DNA of 9,307 nucleotides from Tardiphaga sp. (GCA_028290325.1 JAQGJY010000125.1:1-9307); one strand, 5' to 3'. Positions 1 through 8,200 are shown, counted from the stretch's first letter. The notes: generated from the sequence alone by a model not told the origin. Program-made: numbers and translations.

Positions 1-81
1 CGCGGCGCGCCGCTCCGTGCCGATTGACCGAGGCCGGCCTTCCGCCACGGTCGCGCGTGACTATATCTCAGAAAGGTTCTT

Positions 82-99
82 GTTGCCTCGCCCGGCAAC
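82..99. other. Small hairpin in the clpA leader
   Basis: An inverted repeat, GTTGCC (82-87) and GGCAAC (94-99), with a 6-nt loop lies 36 nt before the clpA start codon. Bases 1-135 hold no convincing gene. The clpS gene often found just upstream of clpA is not visible here, so it would have to lie outside the window. The function of the hairpin is unknown; it is too short to be a sure structure. Confidence 0.25.
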
Positions 100-135
100 G
101 ATGACCATGATGGTGGGGGCCAAAGAGGACGCGGA

Positions 136-2529
<2,394 letters not shown>

Positions 2530-2550
2530 CGCTTTGCAAAGTAGAACAAA

Positions 2551-2580
2551 GGGCGGCGATCGCGGGATCGCCGCCCTTTT
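2551..2580 (+). terminator. Rho-independent terminator of clpA
   Basis: A perfect 11-bp stem, GGGCGGCGATC (2551-2561) paired with GATCGCCGCCC (2566-2576), with a 4-nt loop, is followed by TTTT and begins 22 nt after the clpA stop. AAA just before the stem can pair with the T run. It ends the clpA transcript and insulates the ArsR-like gene. Confidence 0.9.
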
Positions 2581-2613
2581 GTCAGTGCAGTCCAAAAAGC
2601 CGATCGCCTGACA

Positions 2614-2631
2614 CTTCGGCCGGGACCGAAG
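2614..2631. promoter_or_regulatory. Dyad upstream of the ArsR-like gene, possible operator
   Basis: CTTCGG (2614-2619) and CCGAAG (2626-2631) form a dyad with a 6-bp spacer, ending 44 bp before the regulator's ATG. ArsR-family proteins commonly bind dyads near their own promoter, so an autoregulatory operator is a reasonable guess. No clear -35/-10 pair could be placed around it. Confidence 0.25.
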
Positions 2632-2675
2632 CATTCCGGCTTGCGCGGGCGCGATCGCGGCGTCATTTTTCCAGG

Positions 2676-3353
2676 ATGAGCATTCCTCAACTCGCGGAAA
2701 TCGCGGCGCTGATCGGCGATCCCGCCCGCGCCAACATTCTGACGGCTTTGTTCGATGGCCGCGCGCTGACGGCGACCGAACTCGCTTTCGCCGCCGGTGT
2801 CACGCCGCAGACCGCGAGCGGGCATCTTGCCAAAATGATGCAGGCAGGCCTGCTCAGCGTCGTGAAGCAGGGCCGGCATCGCTATTATCGGCTGGCGACG
2901 CCGCAAGTCGCCCAGATGCTGGAGAGCATCATCGCCGTGGCATCGATGACGCCGCCGCGTCTCCGGCCGCGCACCAAGCGCGAGGATGCGCTGCGCCGCG
3001 CGCGCACCTGTTACGATCACTTCGCCGGCTTGCTCGGCGTCGGCATCGCGGACTCGCTTCGCGAAAACGGCCACGTCAACCTCGGCGACGATGGTGGCGA
3101 AGTGACCGACAGCGGCATGGCGTTTCTGGAAGCGCTGGGCGCGGATGTGTCGAGACCGGGCCGGCGGCCGTTTTGTCGTCATTGCCTCGACTGGACCGAG
3201 CGACGGCCGCATCTCGCCGGTGTCGTCGGCGCGGCGATCGCGCTGCGTTGCTTCGATCTCGGATGGGTCAAGCGCGGCCGCGACCCGCGCGAACTGGCGA
3301 TCACGCCGGGCGGGCAGCTTGGCCTGCATCAGGCCTTCGGATTGACGATCTAA
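2676..3353 (+). CDS. ArsR-family winged-helix transcriptional regulator with extended C-terminal domain
   Basis: Probable cytosolic DNA-binding repressor or sensor of 225 aa. Residues 1-90 are a classic ArsR winged helix: the first helix includes LIGDPARANILTAL (12-25), the recognition helix region is VTPQTASGHLAKMMQAGLL (42-60), and the wing is VVKQGRHRYYRLA (62-74). Canonical ArsR proteins are about 100 aa; here a further 130 residues follow. They contain C112 and H115 (RTCYDH) and a CRHC cluster (C167, H169, C170), with H179 and C192 beyond, which could bind a metal or act as thiol switches. The usual N-terminal ELCVCDL metal motif is absent. The ligand and targets are unknown. The Shine-Dalgarno is weak (AGG directly before the ATG), so the start is less certain than the family. 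The stop codon overlaps that of the convergent pilZ gene. Confidence 0.88.
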   Translation: MSIPQLAEIAALIGDPARANILTALFDGRALTATELAFAAGVTPQTASGHLAKMMQAGLLSVVKQGRHRYYRLATPQVAQMLESIIAVASMTPPRLRPRTKREDALRRARTCYDHFAGLLGVGIADSLRENGHVNLGDDGGEVTDSGMAFLEALGADVSRPGRRPFCRHCLDWTERRPHLAGVVGAAIALRCFDLGWVKRGRDPRELAITPGGQLGLHQAFGLTI

Positions 3354-3706
3354 CCCTCGCCGAGCAATTCGCGGACGCGGCGTTTCAGCAGGCGGGTTTT
3401 CTTTTCGCTCAAACGCAGCCGTTCTTCGAGATGAAGATTTTGCGGCGTCAGGCTTGGCGCATCGGCGGCGAAAGCGAGGCCGGCGGTGTTGTCACGCCAC
3501 CACACGACGCGGGCCTGATACGAACGGCCCTTGCGCGAGATCGTCAGCGCGATGTCGTCGGGCAGCCGCGCGGCGTTGCTGAACACGACATGCGCGCCGC
3601 TGCTGGACATGTTCCGCACCATGCAATGCCGGGTCCGGCCCGACGGCGCGGACGCTTTCGCGCCGTAGATGACACGCTCTCGGATCGTCGCTCGCCGCTC
3701 GTCCAT
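3350..3706 (-). CDS. PilZ-domain protein (putative cyclic-di-GMP receptor)
   Basis: Small PilZ-domain protein of 118 aa, probably a cytosolic effector that changes partner interactions when it binds cyclic-di-GMP. Both signature motifs are visible: RRATIRERV near the N-terminus (RxxxR, Arg5 and Arg9) and N-M-S-S-S-G (NxSxxG, Asn32 to Gly37). The remaining beta-barrel strands end with ARVVWWRDNTAGLAFA. A basic, probably helical tail (last 28 residues or so, rich in Arg, Lys, Leu and Glu) follows and may contact a partner. The start at 3706 is chosen because GGGAG (3713-3717 on this strand) sits 6 nt upstream. An in-frame ATG at 3736 would add 10 residues but has no Shine-Dalgarno. The process it controls (motility, polysaccharide or other) cannot be told from its neighbours. 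Confidence 0.88.
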   Translation of the reverse strand: MDERRATIRERVIYGAKASAPSGRTRHCMVRNMSSSGAHVVFSNAARLPDDIALTISRKGRSYQARVVWWRDNTAGLAFAADAPSLTPQNLHLEERLRLSEKKTRLLKRRVRELLGEG

Positions 3707-3756
3707 CGCTCGCTCCCGTTGCGAAGGCCCGACCATAGACCGGGAGCGATGGACGA
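3699..3756 (-). promoter_or_regulatory. Inverted repeat covering the pilZ ribosome-binding site and start codon
   Basis: In the pilZ mRNA, TCGTCCATCGCTCCCG (from plus positions 3756-3741) is complementary to the stretch from 3718 down to 3699. That stretch holds the GGGAG Shine-Dalgarno, the ATG and the next five bases. Pairing gives 8 bp, a 4-nt bulge (3707-3710), then 8 bp, around a 22-nt loop. Such a stem would hide the start site and could control translation. The pairing is directly visible; a regulatory role is inferred. Confidence 0.5.
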
Positions 3757-3806
3757 AGAGTTCCGCTTCGATGTCGATTGCAATGATGCTGAATCAATGC
3801 GGATGC

Positions 3807-3820
3807 GATTGTGGACAATC
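3807..3820. promoter_or_regulatory. Short palindrome between the reductase-like gene and pilZ
   Basis: GATTGT (3807-3812) and ACAATC (3815-3820) form a 14-bp palindrome with a 2-bp spacer in an AT-richer gap upstream of pilZ. It could be an operator. The same bases on the minus strand read TTGTCCACA, one mismatch from the DnaA box TTATCCACA. No protein can be assigned. Confidence 0.25.
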
Positions 3821-3824
3821 TTAA

Positions 3825-4742
3825 CTATGCCGCCGCGATGACGGTTTTCGCGATGGCCTTCTGCGCGTCGAACTCGCGCCGCCGCTGCGCCAATTCGTCC
3901 GAACTCATCTGCTCGACATTGTTATAATCGCGTTTCCACGCCGCGTTCTCGGCCCACCGCAACGGCGATTGCACGGTCGTGCGCGCCGCCGGCGCGCTTT
4001 CGAGCACGCGCAATGCGAGTTCGAGCGTGAACGCCTGCGAGGCGATGTCGTGCGGCCGGCCGCCCGCGTTGCCGAGCGGGAAATCGCTGAACAGGAATCG
4101 CGGCACGCCGGCGTGTTCGACGATGTCTTTCGCGCAGCCCATCACCACCGTGGCGATGCCATTGGCTTCGAGATGCCGCGCCGTCAGCGCGATGGTCTGG
4201 TGGCAGACCGGACAGTTCGGCACCAGCACCACGGCGTCGATGGCGTTGGCGCGGCAGCGCTGCAGGATCTCCGGCGCATCGGTTTCGATGGTGACGCGAT
4301 GGCTGCGGTTGGTCGGGGCGCCGAAGAAGCGCGGGCCGATTTCGGCGATGCGGCCGGTTGCGGCCAGCCGCTGCAATTGCGGCAGCGGAAAATAAGTGCC
4401 GCTATCGTCGGCGCTGGTGTGCGTGCGATCGTATGCGATATGCGAGATGCGCAGGTCGTGGGTCGCCGCCGTATCGCCGTCATAGACCGAATAGAATTTC
4501 GCGGCCCCGTTGTAGGCCGCGCCCGGTCCCTGATCGCCTTTGGCCGGATCGAACCGCGCGGCTGTCGTGATGATCGTGACGCGCGATTGCGACAGTGGCT
4601 TGGTCAGGGGATGGAACGGCACGGTGGCGTGATGCGCCCAGCGATACGGTGTGTCGTATCCGATCGCCTGATAATAGGCGCGGGTCCGCGCCATGTATGG
4701 GATCGGCACGTCGTCGTCCGATGCAAAGTCCGGCGTTGTCAT
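3825..4742 (-). CDS. Glycine/sarcosine/betaine/D-proline reductase selenoprotein B-family protein, Cys form
   Basis: Member of the superfamily containing clostridial GrdB/GrdF/GrdH and PrdB, which cleave glycine, sarcosine, betaine or D-proline reductively using a catalytic selenocysteine. Supporting stretches in this 305-aa protein are DLRISHIAYDRTHTSADDSG (96-115), LPQLQRLAATGRIAEIGPRFFG (120-141), VPNCPVCHQT (174-183) and GCAKDIVEHAGVPRFLFSDF (202-221). The motif C177-P-V-C180 lies where the Sec-containing redox site is expected, and no in-frame UGA is present, so this is a cysteine version. No GrdA, GrdC/D, PrdA or other reductase partner is in the window, so the substrate and reaction are unknown. 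It may be a soluble thiol oxidoreductase. The start is the ATG at 4742, with GGAG 8 nt upstream; a TTG at 4796 would add 18 unlikely residues. The gene is divergent from the transglycosylase gene. Confidence 0.82.
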   Translation of the reverse strand: MTTPDFASDDDVPIPYMARTRAYYQAIGYDTPYRWAHHATVPFHPLTKPLSQSRVTIITTAARFDPAKGDQGPGAAYNGAAKFYSVYDGDTAATHDLRISHIAYDRTHTSADDSGTYFPLPQLQRLAATGRIAEIGPRFFGAPTNRSHRVTIETDAPEILQRCRANAIDAVVLVPNCPVCHQTIALTARHLEANGIATVVMGCAKDIVEHAGVPRFLFSDFPLGNAGGRPHDIASQAFTLELALRVLESAPAARTTVQSPLRWAENAAWKRDYNNVEQMSSDELAQRRREFDAQKAIAKTVIAAA

Positions 4743-4827
4743 TATCCTGGCTCCGTTACCGCTGGCGATAGCACGCGTTCGGGTTCCGCCTGTCAACCGG
4801 CCGGGCGCTATGCCGCGGCGACGAAGT

Positions 4828-4838
4828 TATTATATAAC
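4828..4838 (+). promoter_or_regulatory. Possible -10 element just before the transglycosylase gene
   Basis: An isolated AT-rich run, TATTATATAAC, sits in a very GC-rich, 103-bp divergent intergenic region. It contains TATAAC at 4833-4838, seven bases before the ATG at 4846. No good -35 hexamer is found 16-18 bp upstream (bases near 4810 read ATGCCG). If used, transcription would start at or next to the ATG and give a leaderless mRNA. Confidence 0.3.
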
Positions 4839-4845
4839 GCGCGTC

Positions 4846-5856
4846 ATGCTTCGCCGGATCTCGCTCGCTTGCTGTTTTATGCTGTTCGCGACCATCGTGG
4901 TCGCGCAGCGGCCGGATGTCAGCGCGCCCGGCGGCGCCGAAGCGCCGCCGATGGCCACGCCGCGCGACGACCTTGCGCCGCGCGACGACCTGAAGCCGCG
5001 CGATGACCTTGCGCCGCGCGACGACCTGAAACCGCGCGCGGAGCCGCCCGCGCTGAAGGCCGATACGCGCGAGTCGCTGTGCCTGATCATCGAGTCCGCC
5101 GCGACCTCGCACCAATTGCCGCTGGAATTTTTCGCGCGCGTGATCTGGCAGGAGAGCCGGTTTCAGGCCAATGCGGTCGGCCCGGTGACGCGGTCGGGCC
5201 AGCGCGCGCAGGGCATCGCGCAATTCATGCCGGGCACGGCCAACGAGCGGCGGCTGCTCGATCCGTTCGATCCGGTGCAGGCGTTGCCGAAATCGGCGGA
5301 ATTCCTGAGTGAGTTGCGCAATCGTTTCGGCAATCTCGGTCTCGCGGCGGCCGCATATAATGCCGGCCCGCGTCGGGTGCAGGACTGGCTCGATGGCTCG
5401 GGATCGATGCCGCCGGAGACGCGCAATTACGTGCTGGCAATCACCGGCTCGGCGATCGAGGACTGGCGCAACGGCGCCTCCGTCAAGCCACAAGCCCGGA
5501 GCCAGACGAACTGCCGTGACCTGATGGCGCTGCTGCGCCGCGCGCCGAATCCGTTCGTCAGCCAGCTCGAGACCCGCGTCGCGCTGGGCGAGGCGCGGCC
5601 CTGGGGCGTGCAGCTCGCGGCGGGTTTCTCGCGCGATCGGGCGCTGGCGATGTACGCGCGATCGATGAAAAGCCTCGGCGGCGTGATCGGCGACCGCGAT
5701 CCGAGCCTGCTTAGCTCGATCCTGCGCAGCCGCGGCACGCGCACGTTCTATCAGGTGCGGATCGGCACCAACACGCGCGACGCGGCCGACAATCTGTGCG
5801 GCCAGATTCGGAAAGCCGGGCAGGCGTGTCTGGTTTTGCGCAACAAGCGCGCATGA
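4846..5856 (+). CDS. Secreted lytic transglycosylase (SLT) with C-terminal SPOR-like domain
   Basis: Periplasmic peptidoglycan lytic transglycosylase of 336 aa, expected to cleave the MurNAc-GlcNAc bond with formation of 1,6-anhydro-MurNAc. A signal peptide is clear: Arg3-Arg4, then the hydrophobic ISLACCFMLFATIVV, with likely cleavage after VVA (residue 20). A Pro/Ala-rich linker carries four PRDDL[A/K] units (39-62). The SLT domain spans about 75-200: catalytic Glu103 in VIWQESRF, GIAQFMPGTA (123-132) and AAYNAGP (169-175). Residues 252-333 resemble a SPOR domain (PWGVQLAAGF, then FYQVRIGTNTRDAADNLC), which binds denuded glycan at division sites; it holds Cys318 and Cys328, a possible disulfide. 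The start at 4846 is chosen for the signal peptide; an ATG at 4810 would lengthen the n-region by 12 residues. Neither start has a good Shine-Dalgarno. Confidence 0.92.
   Translation: MLRRISLACCFMLFATIVVAQRPDVSAPGGAEAPPMATPRDDLAPRDDLKPRDDLAPRDDLKPRAEPPALKADTRESLCLIIESAATSHQLPLEFFARVIWQESRFQANAVGPVTRSGQRAQGIAQFMPGTANERRLLDPFDPVQALPKSAEFLSELRNRFGNLGLAAAAYNAGPRRVQDWLDGSGSMPPETRNYVLAITGSAIEDWRNGASVKPQARSQTNCRDLMALLRRAPNPFVSQLETRVALGEARPWGVQLAAGFSRDRALAMYARSMKSLGGVIGDRDPSLLSSILRSRGTRTFYQVRIGTNTRDAADNLCGQIRKAGQACLVLRNKRA
4960..5031 (+). repeat. Tandem 18-nt repeat (4 copies) in the transglycosylase linker
   Basis: Four direct copies of an 18-nt unit encode PRDDLA, PRDDLK, PRDDLA, PRDDLK, followed by a partial copy (Pro-Arg, 5032-5037). 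Units 1/3 and 2/4 are nearly identical, so the array is also two copies of a 36-nt unit, differing only by silent changes (GAC/GAT and AAG/AAA). This suggests a recent in-frame duplication that could vary in copy number between strains. Confidence 0.85.
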
Positions 5857-5893
5857 GGCTGGCGCATAACTTGTCTGCACCGATGGTCGGGGT

Positions 5894-5944
5894 CCTCGCC
5901 GCGTCTCCCCTTGTGGCAGGCGAGGCCTTCGCGTAGCCAAGGCC
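5894..5944. repeat. Overlapping inverted repeats between the transglycosylase gene and azlC
   Basis: The 130-bp gap 5857-5986 has no good gene. It holds CCTCGCC (5894-5900) with GGCGAGG (5919-5925), and GGCCTT (5924-5929) with AAGGCC (5939-5944). The two stems share bases and are mutually exclusive. Neither is followed by a T run, so intrinsic termination is doubtful. They may be remnants of a dispersed intergenic repeat. Confidence 0.35.
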
Positions 5945-5986
5945 GGGTTCAACCTCCCGTTTGAGCATGGCCTTCGCACGGCACGC

Positions 5987-6766
5987 ATGTCGTGCGCGCC
6001 ACGCTCCCTGTTTCATTGGCCCGCCGTGTCGCTTCCCCCGTTCGACTCGCCGAAATGGCAAACCTCGCCGCGCGCCTTCGCGCAGGGCCTGCGCGCGACC
6101 GCCAGCACCGTGCTGACGCTGGTGCTGTTCGCGACCTATCTCGGCATCGGCGCGCTCGCGCATGACACCGGCTTCAGCCTGGTCTGGGTGCTGGCGAGCA
6201 CGGTGTTTCTGTGGGCCGGTCCGGCGCAGATCATTCTGATTTCCACGCTCGGGTCGGGCGCCACGGCGGCGCAGGCGGCGATCGCCGTCACCGTCAGCGC
6301 GATCCGGCTGTTTCCGATGGTCGTCTCGGTGTTGCCGATGCTGCGGCTGCCGGCCACCCGGAAACGCGAGATGATTCTGCCCGCGCATTTCACGGCAGTG
6401 ACCTTGTGGGTCGAATGTTTCCGCCTGCTGCCGCTGGTGCCGCGCGAACGCCGCATCGCCTTCACCAATGGTCTCGGCGTCGGTCTCGTCACCGCAAGTT
6501 CGATCGCGACGACGATTGGCTTTCTACTCGCGGCGAATCTGCCGAGGACGCTGGCCGCCGCGATCCTGCTGCTGACGCCGCTCGCCTTCCTCCTCTCGAC
6601 CGCGCGCAACAGCCATCGCCTGGTCGACAGGCTGGCGCTGCTGCTCGGCCTCGCACTTTATCCGCTGGTGTCGATGCTCAACACCGGTGTCGATATTCTC
6701 ATCAGCGGCGTCTCCGCCGGCACGATCGCTTACGGCGTGCATGTTTTACGAAAGCGCGGCGCATGA
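5987..6766 (+). CDS. azlC: AzlC-family branched-chain amino acid exporter, large subunit
   Basis: Inner-membrane protein of the AzlC/YgaZ/BrnF family, the large subunit of a two-component exporter of branched-chain amino acids and analogues; the true substrate here is not shown. The 259-aa product is largely hydrophobic, with likely membrane segments near 38-60, 64-88, 95-118, 160-184, 188-204 and 214-250. Family landmarks are AGPAQ (77-81) in the second segment and AIRLFPM (105-111) in the third. It overlaps the AzlD gene by the ATGA arrangement, implying translational coupling. The start is doubtful: the ATG at 5987 has no Shine-Dalgarno and sits in the loop of a small GCACG/CGTGC hairpin, and the first 13 residues look unrelated to the family. 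The in-frame GTG at 6026 (246 aa, beginning VSLPPFDSPKW) is an alternative. Confidence 0.88.
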   Translation: MSCAPRSLFHWPAVSLPPFDSPKWQTSPRAFAQGLRATASTVLTLVLFATYLGIGALAHDTGFSLVWVLASTVFLWAGPAQIILISTLGSGATAAQAAIAVTVSAIRLFPMVVSVLPMLRLPATRKREMILPAHFTAVTLWVECFRLLPLVPRERRIAFTNGLGVGLVTASSIATTIGFLLAANLPRTLAAAILLLTPLAFLLSTARNSHRLVDRLALLLGLALYPLVSMLNTGVDILISGVSAGTIAYGVHVLRKRGA

Positions 6767-7107
6767 GCGGGTTGATCGGTGACTGGCACGCGCTGCTGGT
6801 GTTGCTGCTGGCCGGCATTCTGCCGAACGAGGTCTGGCGCATGCTCGGCCTGTGGCTCGGCGGCGGCGTCGATGAATCGTCGGAGCTGCTGGTCTGGGTC
6901 AGGGCGGTGGCGACGGCGATCCTGGCCGGCGTGATCGCGCAAATCCTGGTGCTGCCGCCGGGCGCGCTCGCCACCGTGCCGGCGGCGTTGCGCTATGGCG
7001 CGGTCGTCGCGGGCTTTCTGGCCTTTCTCGGGTTTCGTCGCTCGATCTTCGTCGGGGTCGCGAGCGGCGAGATCGTGATGGTCGGCGGGACAATTTGGCT
7101 CGGCTGA
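6763..7107 (+). CDS. azlD: AzlD-family branched-chain amino acid exporter, small subunit
   Basis: Small integral membrane protein of 114 aa, partner of AzlC in the two-subunit exporter. It has the expected size (about 100-110 aa in the family) and hydrophobic segments near 9-34, 43-64 and 78-90, plus a shorter C-terminal one near 96-113. The start is fixed by the ATGA overlap with the azlC stop (ATG 6763-6765, TGA 6764-6766); no separate Shine-Dalgarno is needed for coupled translation. The early motif L-P-N-E-V-W-R (20-26) is what I would expect at the conserved LPxxxxR position of AzlD. The assignment rests as much on position after azlC as on sequence, because AzlD proteins diverge widely. 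Confidence 0.85.
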   Translation: MSGLIGDWHALLVLLLAGILPNEVWRMLGLWLGGGVDESSELLVWVRAVATAILAGVIAQILVLPPGALATVPAALRYGAVVAGFLAFLGFRRSIFVGVASGEIVMVGGTIWLG

Positions 7108-7161
7108 CATCGGCCGGCAACTCCGCTACGCTCGGCTTAACCAGAAACGAAAGGGCGGACG

Positions 7162-8142
7162 ATGCGTGGGGGCTTTGCGAAAACCATTGGGCTGTTGGTC
7201 GCGGCTAGTGTTGCGCTGCCGGGATGGGCGCGCGCCGCCGATTATCCGACGCGACCGATCAAGCTCGTGGTGCCCTATGCGGCCGGCGGGCCGACCGATG
7301 TGCTCGGCCGCCTGATCGCCGATCATCTCGGCCGCGACCTGAAGCAGACCGCGATCGTCGAGAATAAACCCGGCGCGCAGGGCGCGATCGCGGCCGAGAT
7401 GGTGTCGCGCGCGGAGCCGGACGGCTACACGTTGTTCGTCACGGCGGCGTCGATCATCGTGCTCAATCCGCTTCTTTATAAAAAACTGTCCTACGATCCG
7501 GTCCGCGATCTGCGCGTGCTGACGCTGGTGACGGATCTGCCGGTCGTGATGGAGGTGCATCCCTCCGTGCCGGCCAAGACCGTCAAGGAGTTCGTGGCTT
7601 ACGCGAAGGCCAATCCCGGCAAGCTGAATTTCGGTTCGGCGGGCACCGGCGGCACGGTGCATCTGGCCGGCGAGATGTTCAAGCAGATCGCCGGCGTCGA
7701 TATGGTGCACGTGCCTTACAAGGGCGCCGGCCCGGCGTTGCAGGATCTGCTCGGCGGCAACATTCAGGTGATGTTCGATACGCTCTCCACCGCTTTGCCA
7801 CCGATCCGTGGCGGGCTGCTTCGTCCGCTCGGCGTCAGTTCGACCGAACGCAGTCCGGATCTGCCGGATGTGCCGACGGTGATCGAGAGCGGCTATCCCG
7901 ATTACAAGGTCGGCGTCTGGTTCGGTCTCGCCGCATCGTCGAAATTGCCGGACGATATCGCGAAGATCGTTCAGGCCAGCATGGACCGCGCGCTGAACGA
8001 CCCGACCTTCCGCGCGGCGCTCGAAAAGATCGGCTTCCCGGTGTTGCGCCCGAAAAGCGATGCGGAAATCAAACGGTTCATCGATGACGATCGCACGCGC
8101 TGGACCGCCGTCATCAAGACGCAGAACATCAGTCTGGATTGA
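7162..8142 (+). CDS. Bug-family (TctC-like) tripartite tricarboxylate transporter substrate-binding protein
   Basis: Periplasmic solute-binding protein of 326 aa, the usual size. It starts with a signal peptide (Arg2, Lys7, hydrophobic IGLLVAASVALPG, cleavage near ARA-A, 23-26). Family blocks follow: YPTRPIKLVVPYAAGGPTD (28-46), VENKPGAQGAIAAEMV (66-81) with EPDGYTL (85-91), FGSAGTGGTVHLAGEMFK, and HVPYKGAGPALQDLLGG. Bug proteins bind carboxylates, amino acids or related small molecules; the ligand cannot be read from sequence. No TctA or TctB membrane subunit is nearby, so it is an orphan, as many Bug genes are. It lies 54 bp after azlD with no terminator between, so co-transcription is possible. 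AAGGG (7151-7155) is placed 6 nt before the ATG. Confidence 0.93.
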   Translation: MRGGFAKTIGLLVAASVALPGWARAADYPTRPIKLVVPYAAGGPTDVLGRLIADHLGRDLKQTAIVENKPGAQGAIAAEMVSRAEPDGYTLFVTAASIIVLNPLLYKKLSYDPVRDLRVLTLVTDLPVVMEVHPSVPAKTVKEFVAYAKANPGKLNFGSAGTGGTVHLAGEMFKQIAGVDMVHVPYKGAGPALQDLLGGNIQVMFDTLSTALPPIRGGLLRPLGVSSTERSPDLPDVPTVIESGYPDYKVGVWFGLAASSKLPDDIAKIVQASMDRALNDPTFRAALEKIGFPVLRPKSDAEIKRFIDDDRTRWTAVIKTQNISLD

Positions 8143-8156
8143 AGGAGCAGACCGTC

Positions 8157-8200
8157 ATGGCCGGGCGACAGCGCATCTTCGCGCTTGATGACCCGGCCAT
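8157..8200. repeat. REP-like palindrome after the bug gene
   Basis: ATGGCCGGG (8157-8165) pairs with CCCGGCCAT (8192-8200), and an inner stem AGCGC (8170-8174) with GCGCT (8181-8185) makes a nested hairpin. The outer arms resemble palindromes dispersed between genes in Bradyrhizobium and relatives. It starts 14 bp after the bug stop. There is no T run, so it is not a typical intrinsic terminator. Confidence 0.6.

Noticed and set aside
1..135. Possible clpS or other gene upstream of clpA
   Set aside because: No frame shows ClpS motifs; the only plus-strand frame here (17-271) overlaps clpA out of frame and is Arg-rich noise.
3749..3841. A 30-codon plus-strand frame beginning MDEEFRFDVD, with GGGAG just upstream
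   Set aside because: The upstream GGGAG and ATGGACGA come from the inverted repeat over the pilZ start. Spacing to the ATG is only 2 nt, and the frame ends inside the reductase-like gene on the other strand.
3969..5006. A 345-codon plus-strand frame over the reductase-like gene
   Set aside because: It is antisense to a gene with clear family motifs, is Arg-rich with low complexity, and runs into the transglycosylase gene out of frame.
5931..5957. tRNA-like pieces 'GTAGCCAAG' and 'GGTTCAACC'
   Set aside because: No anticodon arm or acceptor stem can be built and the T-arm stem does not pair over 5 bp. Chance similarity.
4756..5988. A 410-codon minus-strand frame across the transglycosylase gene
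   Set aside because: The opposite strand encodes a signal peptide, SLT and SPOR-like domains; this frame is a composition artefact.
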